Positions 6,133 through 8,146 of a stretch of DNA of 8,146 bases are shown in pieces. The translations under genes were made by a program, and so were the position numbers. The DNA lies in the NCBI GenBank assembly GCA_964614375.1, contig CAZTLI010000241.1:1-8146 (forward strand), in the 5' to 3' direction. Origin of the DNA: CAZTLI01 sp964614375 (GTDB lineage Bacteria; Chloroflexota; Anaerolineae; Aggregatilineales; Phototrophicaceae). Numbering within the stretch: position 1 is the stretch's first letter; each line of letters opens with the position of its first letter. Below the pieces are notes generated by a model, which was not told where the DNA came from, did no database searches, and worked only from the letters and a program-made list of their open reading frames with translations.

Positions 6133-7887
6133 TTACTCTATATTGCGGATGCGCTCCTGTACCCGCTGTACAATCTCGTTGCGACGCCGCAGATCATCCC
6201 TGGCATTGGTCTGCACTTCAATAATGGTTGGCGTGCGCTTGCTGACACTTTCATCAAACGCTGTTTGGAATGTCTCGCGCGAATTCGCAACGACATAATT
6301 CAGCCCATAGAGAGCGGCAGTATGCGAGAAATCCAGTCCATGTGGTGTGACAAAAAACTCTGTGAATTCAGGATCGTATTGGTTGATCGGCAGGCGATGA
6401 AAGATGCCCCCGCCACCATTATTGAGCAGGATAATAGTCACGGGGACATCACAGCGATGCACTGCCAGCAACCCATTCATGTCGTGGTACAGCGTAATGT
6501 CACCGACGATTGCTACCAGTGGATGCTGTGGATGGCCTGCACCAATCCCTAAAGCCGTTGAGGTGTTGCCATCAATACCGGAAGCGCCGCGATTGGCATA
6601 CGCATGGATGCGATGTGGTGTTGGCAGCCCGAATTGATCAAGATGACGTACAGGCAAACTATTGCCCACAAATAGATTGCCGTCATCCGGCATCAAACGA
6701 ATCACATCATAGACCGCTGTACCGTCGAAATAGTCTCCCGTTTCAATTTCTTGTTGTATGACTTCCCGCGTCATTTGTTCAATTATGCGAAACGGGTCAA
6801 TTACAGTAGAACGATGGTTCAGATCAGAATTGCAATTGAGTTGTTCAACCAGATGTAATGGATCAACATGCAGGAAGTGAGTCATCAAATGTTTGTCATC
6901 TGCCCACACACCATCACGACTGACAGCGATTCTGTGTTTGCACTTTAAATTGGACAGAAACGTGTTAAGGGTTTTTGAGGTCGGGACGTTACCAAAATGC
7001 AGCAGAACATCGACATCAGGTGAGTACGACTGTAAAAAGGTGTCATAGCCACCGATAACGGGGCTATTGGGTGTATCGTGTCCGAATCGTATACCTGAGA
7101 CCCCATCAGCGAGGATTGGCATGTGCCATTGTTGTGCAAATGCCACGAGTCGCTGGGGAAACTCATCGCCGGGGCAGCGTGTCCCACAGATAATCAGACT
7201 ACTTTTTGATTCGGATAAGATGTTTTCGACAAAGGTCAATTCATTGGATGTAATAGTGGGTGTCCCGGTAGTGAAATGTGTTGCCGGTGATGTAGCTCGC
7301 GCCGAGAGTATCGTTTGATATTCGGCTGTAGTTCTATCTTCGGCTGTTGGTTCGAGTGGTTTTCGGAAGGGCAGGTTGATATGTACTGCACCCTTGCGAT
7401 TGCCGTTCGCAGTAGCATAGGCACGGTTCGCCAGTGTCCGCATGTGTCGCAGCGTCTCGTCTGGCGGATTTTGTTCCGGCAGCGGCGCATCAACAAACCA
7501 CAACACAAAATCGCCAAATAGCTTAATCTGGTCAATGGTCTGATTGGCGCCACTATGACGGAGTTCGGGTGGGCGGTCTGCTGTTAAGATGATCAATGGC
7601 ACACGGTTCTGATGCGCCTCCACAACTGCTGGATAATAGTTTGCGCCGCCTGTGCCAGATGTGCAGACCATTGCAACGGGCGAATCTTTCGCCATTGCTA
7701 TGCCAAGCGCGAAGAATGCAGCACTACGCTCATCCAGATGTGAATAGGTTTTAATCGCAGGATGTTCCGCAAAGGCCAGTACAAGGGGTGTATTCCGTGA
7801 ACCCGGTGTGAGGCAGACATCCTGTAAACCAGATTTTGCGAGTTCATCCACGAACAGGCGGGCATAAACGGTACTGGGATTGGTCAT
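6133..7887 (-). CDS. menD: MenD, SEPHCHC synthase (ThDP enzyme)
   Basis: 2-succinyl-5-enolpyruvyl-6-hydroxy-3-cyclohexene-1-carboxylate synthase decarboxylates 2-oxoglutarate on thiamine diphosphate and adds the unit to isochorismate, the committed step to menaquinone. The 584-residue length is normal. The N-terminal domain shows CLTPGSRNTPL (25-35) with the substrate-binding Ser30-Arg31, the ThDP-activating Glu53 in HLDERSAAFFALG (50-62), and TADRPPELRHSGANQ (102-116). The C-terminal half has GNSLPVRHLD (408-417) and NRGASGIDG (432-440), both with active-site arginines in the family (Arg414, Arg433 here), and the ThDP/Mg motif GDITLYHDMNGLL (462-474) ending at LLNNGGGGIFHRLP (487-500). No key residue is missing. 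It starts 8 bases after the menF stop, with its ribosome site across that stop. It is followed by about 64 bases containing a stem-loop before menB. Confidence 0.96.
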   Translation of the reverse strand: MTNPSTVYARLFVDELAKSGLQDVCLTPGSRNTPLVLAFAEHPAIKTYSHLDERSAAFFALGIAMAKDSPVAMVCTSGTGGANYYPAVVEAHQNRVPLIILTADRPPELRHSGANQTIDQIKLFGDFVLWFVDAPLPEQNPPDETLRHMRTLANRAYATANGNRKGAVHINLPFRKPLEPTAEDRTTAEYQTILSARATSPATHFTTGTPTITSNELTFVENILSESKSSLIICGTRCPGDEFPQRLVAFAQQWHMPILADGVSGIRFGHDTPNSPVIGGYDTFLQSYSPDVDVLLHFGNVPTSKTLNTFLSNLKCKHRIAVSRDGVWADDKHLMTHFLHVDPLHLVEQLNCNSDLNHRSTVIDPFRIIEQMTREVIQQEIETGDYFDGTAVYDVIRLMPDDGNLFVGNSLPVRHLDQFGLPTPHRIHAYANRGASGIDGNTSTALGIGAGHPQHPLVAIVGDITLYHDMNGLLAVHRCDVPVTIILLNNGGGGIFHRLPINQYDPEFTEFFVTPHGLDFSHTAALYGLNYVVANSRETFQTAFDESVSKRTPTIIEVQTNARDDLRRRNEIVQRVQERIRNIE

Positions 7888-7891
7888 ATCG

Positions 7892-7897
7892 CCCCTT
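7892..7897 (-). promoter_or_regulatory. menD ribosome binding site
   Basis: Coding-strand AAGGGG lies 4 bases before the menD ATG. It overlaps the menF stop codon (7898-7896), which would link menD translation to menF termination. The G-rich form is less standard than AGGAGG, so confidence is moderate. Confidence 0.55.
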
Positions 7898-8146
7898 ATC
7901 CTAGTGTGCTTTCGTCAATACCCAGCGCATTCAGCATCGGACGGAACTTGAGCGCCGTTTCGTCCCATTCTTTTTGTGGTTCGCTGGCCTGCACGATGCC
8001 TGCTCCAGCATACATCCATACGCGACGGTCCTGCGCGACCGCTGAACGGATCGCCACTCCGAACTGTCCATCCAATTGATTGTTTATCCAGCCAATTGGC
8101 GCGCCGTACCAGCCACGCGGTACACGCTCAATATCCCGCATAAATT
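7896..8146 (-). CDS. menF: Isochorismate synthase MenF, C-terminal fragment (cut by window edge)
   Basis: Converts chorismate to isochorismate, the first step of the pathway. Only the last 82 residues are in the window and the gene continues past base 8146; the in-frame codon before the Met at 8141 is TTT, so that Met is internal. The visible part has the C-terminal signature of the chorismate-utilising (MST) family: PRGWYGAPIGWIN, FGVAIRSA, then YAGAGIVQASEPQKEWDETALK with the Glu and Lys positions expected near the Mg2+ and active site, and a short tail ending in LNALGIDESTLG. Anthranilate or aminodeoxychorismate synthases share the fold, but GWYGAP, GAGIV and the position directly before menD favour isochorismate synthase (menF/entC type). 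It ends 8 bases before menD and should be co-transcribed with it. The operon's promoter must lie outside the window. Confidence 0.9.
   Translation of the reverse strand, partial: FMRDIERVPRGWYGAPIGWINNQLDGQFGVAIRSAVAQDRRVWMYAGAGIVQASEPQKEWDETALKFRPMLNALGIDESTLG

Noticed and set aside
7236..7553. 105-codon frame on the - strand inside menD.
   Set aside because: It overlaps the clearly coding MenD frame on the same strand and has a low-complexity shadow translation.

Overview
The window carries two gene groups that point at each other. On the + strand (1-2897) are two overlapping genes for membrane-anchored proteins of the same general design: an N-terminal FHA or FHA-like domain, two Ig-like beta-sandwich segments, and one hydrophobic segment near the C-terminus. 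On the - strand (8146 down to 2908) is a menaquinone (vitamin K2) biosynthesis operon in the order menF (partial) - menD - menB - menE - menH. Nothing in the window looks mobile, and there is no tRNA, rRNA or CRISPR array. Gene density is very high. The largest gap between coding regions is about 64 bases, between menD and menB.

The men genes cover most of the classical o-succinylbenzoate route. MenF isomerises chorismate to isochorismate. MenD adds the succinyl-semialdehyde unit from 2-oxoglutarate to give SEPHCHC. MenH eliminates pyruvate to give SHCHC. MenE activates o-succinylbenzoate (OSB) as its CoA thioester, and MenB closes the ring to 1,4-dihydroxy-2-naphthoyl-CoA. OSB synthase (menC), which acts between MenH and MenE, is not in the window, nor are the late genes (DHNA-CoA thioesterase, menA, the methyltransferase). 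Junctions are tight: 8 nt between menF and menD, about 64 nt between menD and menB with a stem-loop in it, 16 nt between menB and menE, and an 11-nt overlap between menE and menH.

The FHA pair has no recognisable catalytic domain. The first protein has all the usual phosphothreonine-binding residues. The second has an FHA-like fold lacking two of them, and a long acidic linker with threonines that could be phosphorylated. This suggests a scaffold or signalling pair at the inner face of the membrane, but its role is unknown.

The source is a bacterium of roughly balanced base composition that makes menaquinone. Tail-anchored FHA/Ig-like proteins with Pro/Ser/Thr-rich ends and this style of men cluster fit Chloroflexota best. 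That assignment is an inference from gene character only and is held with low confidence.
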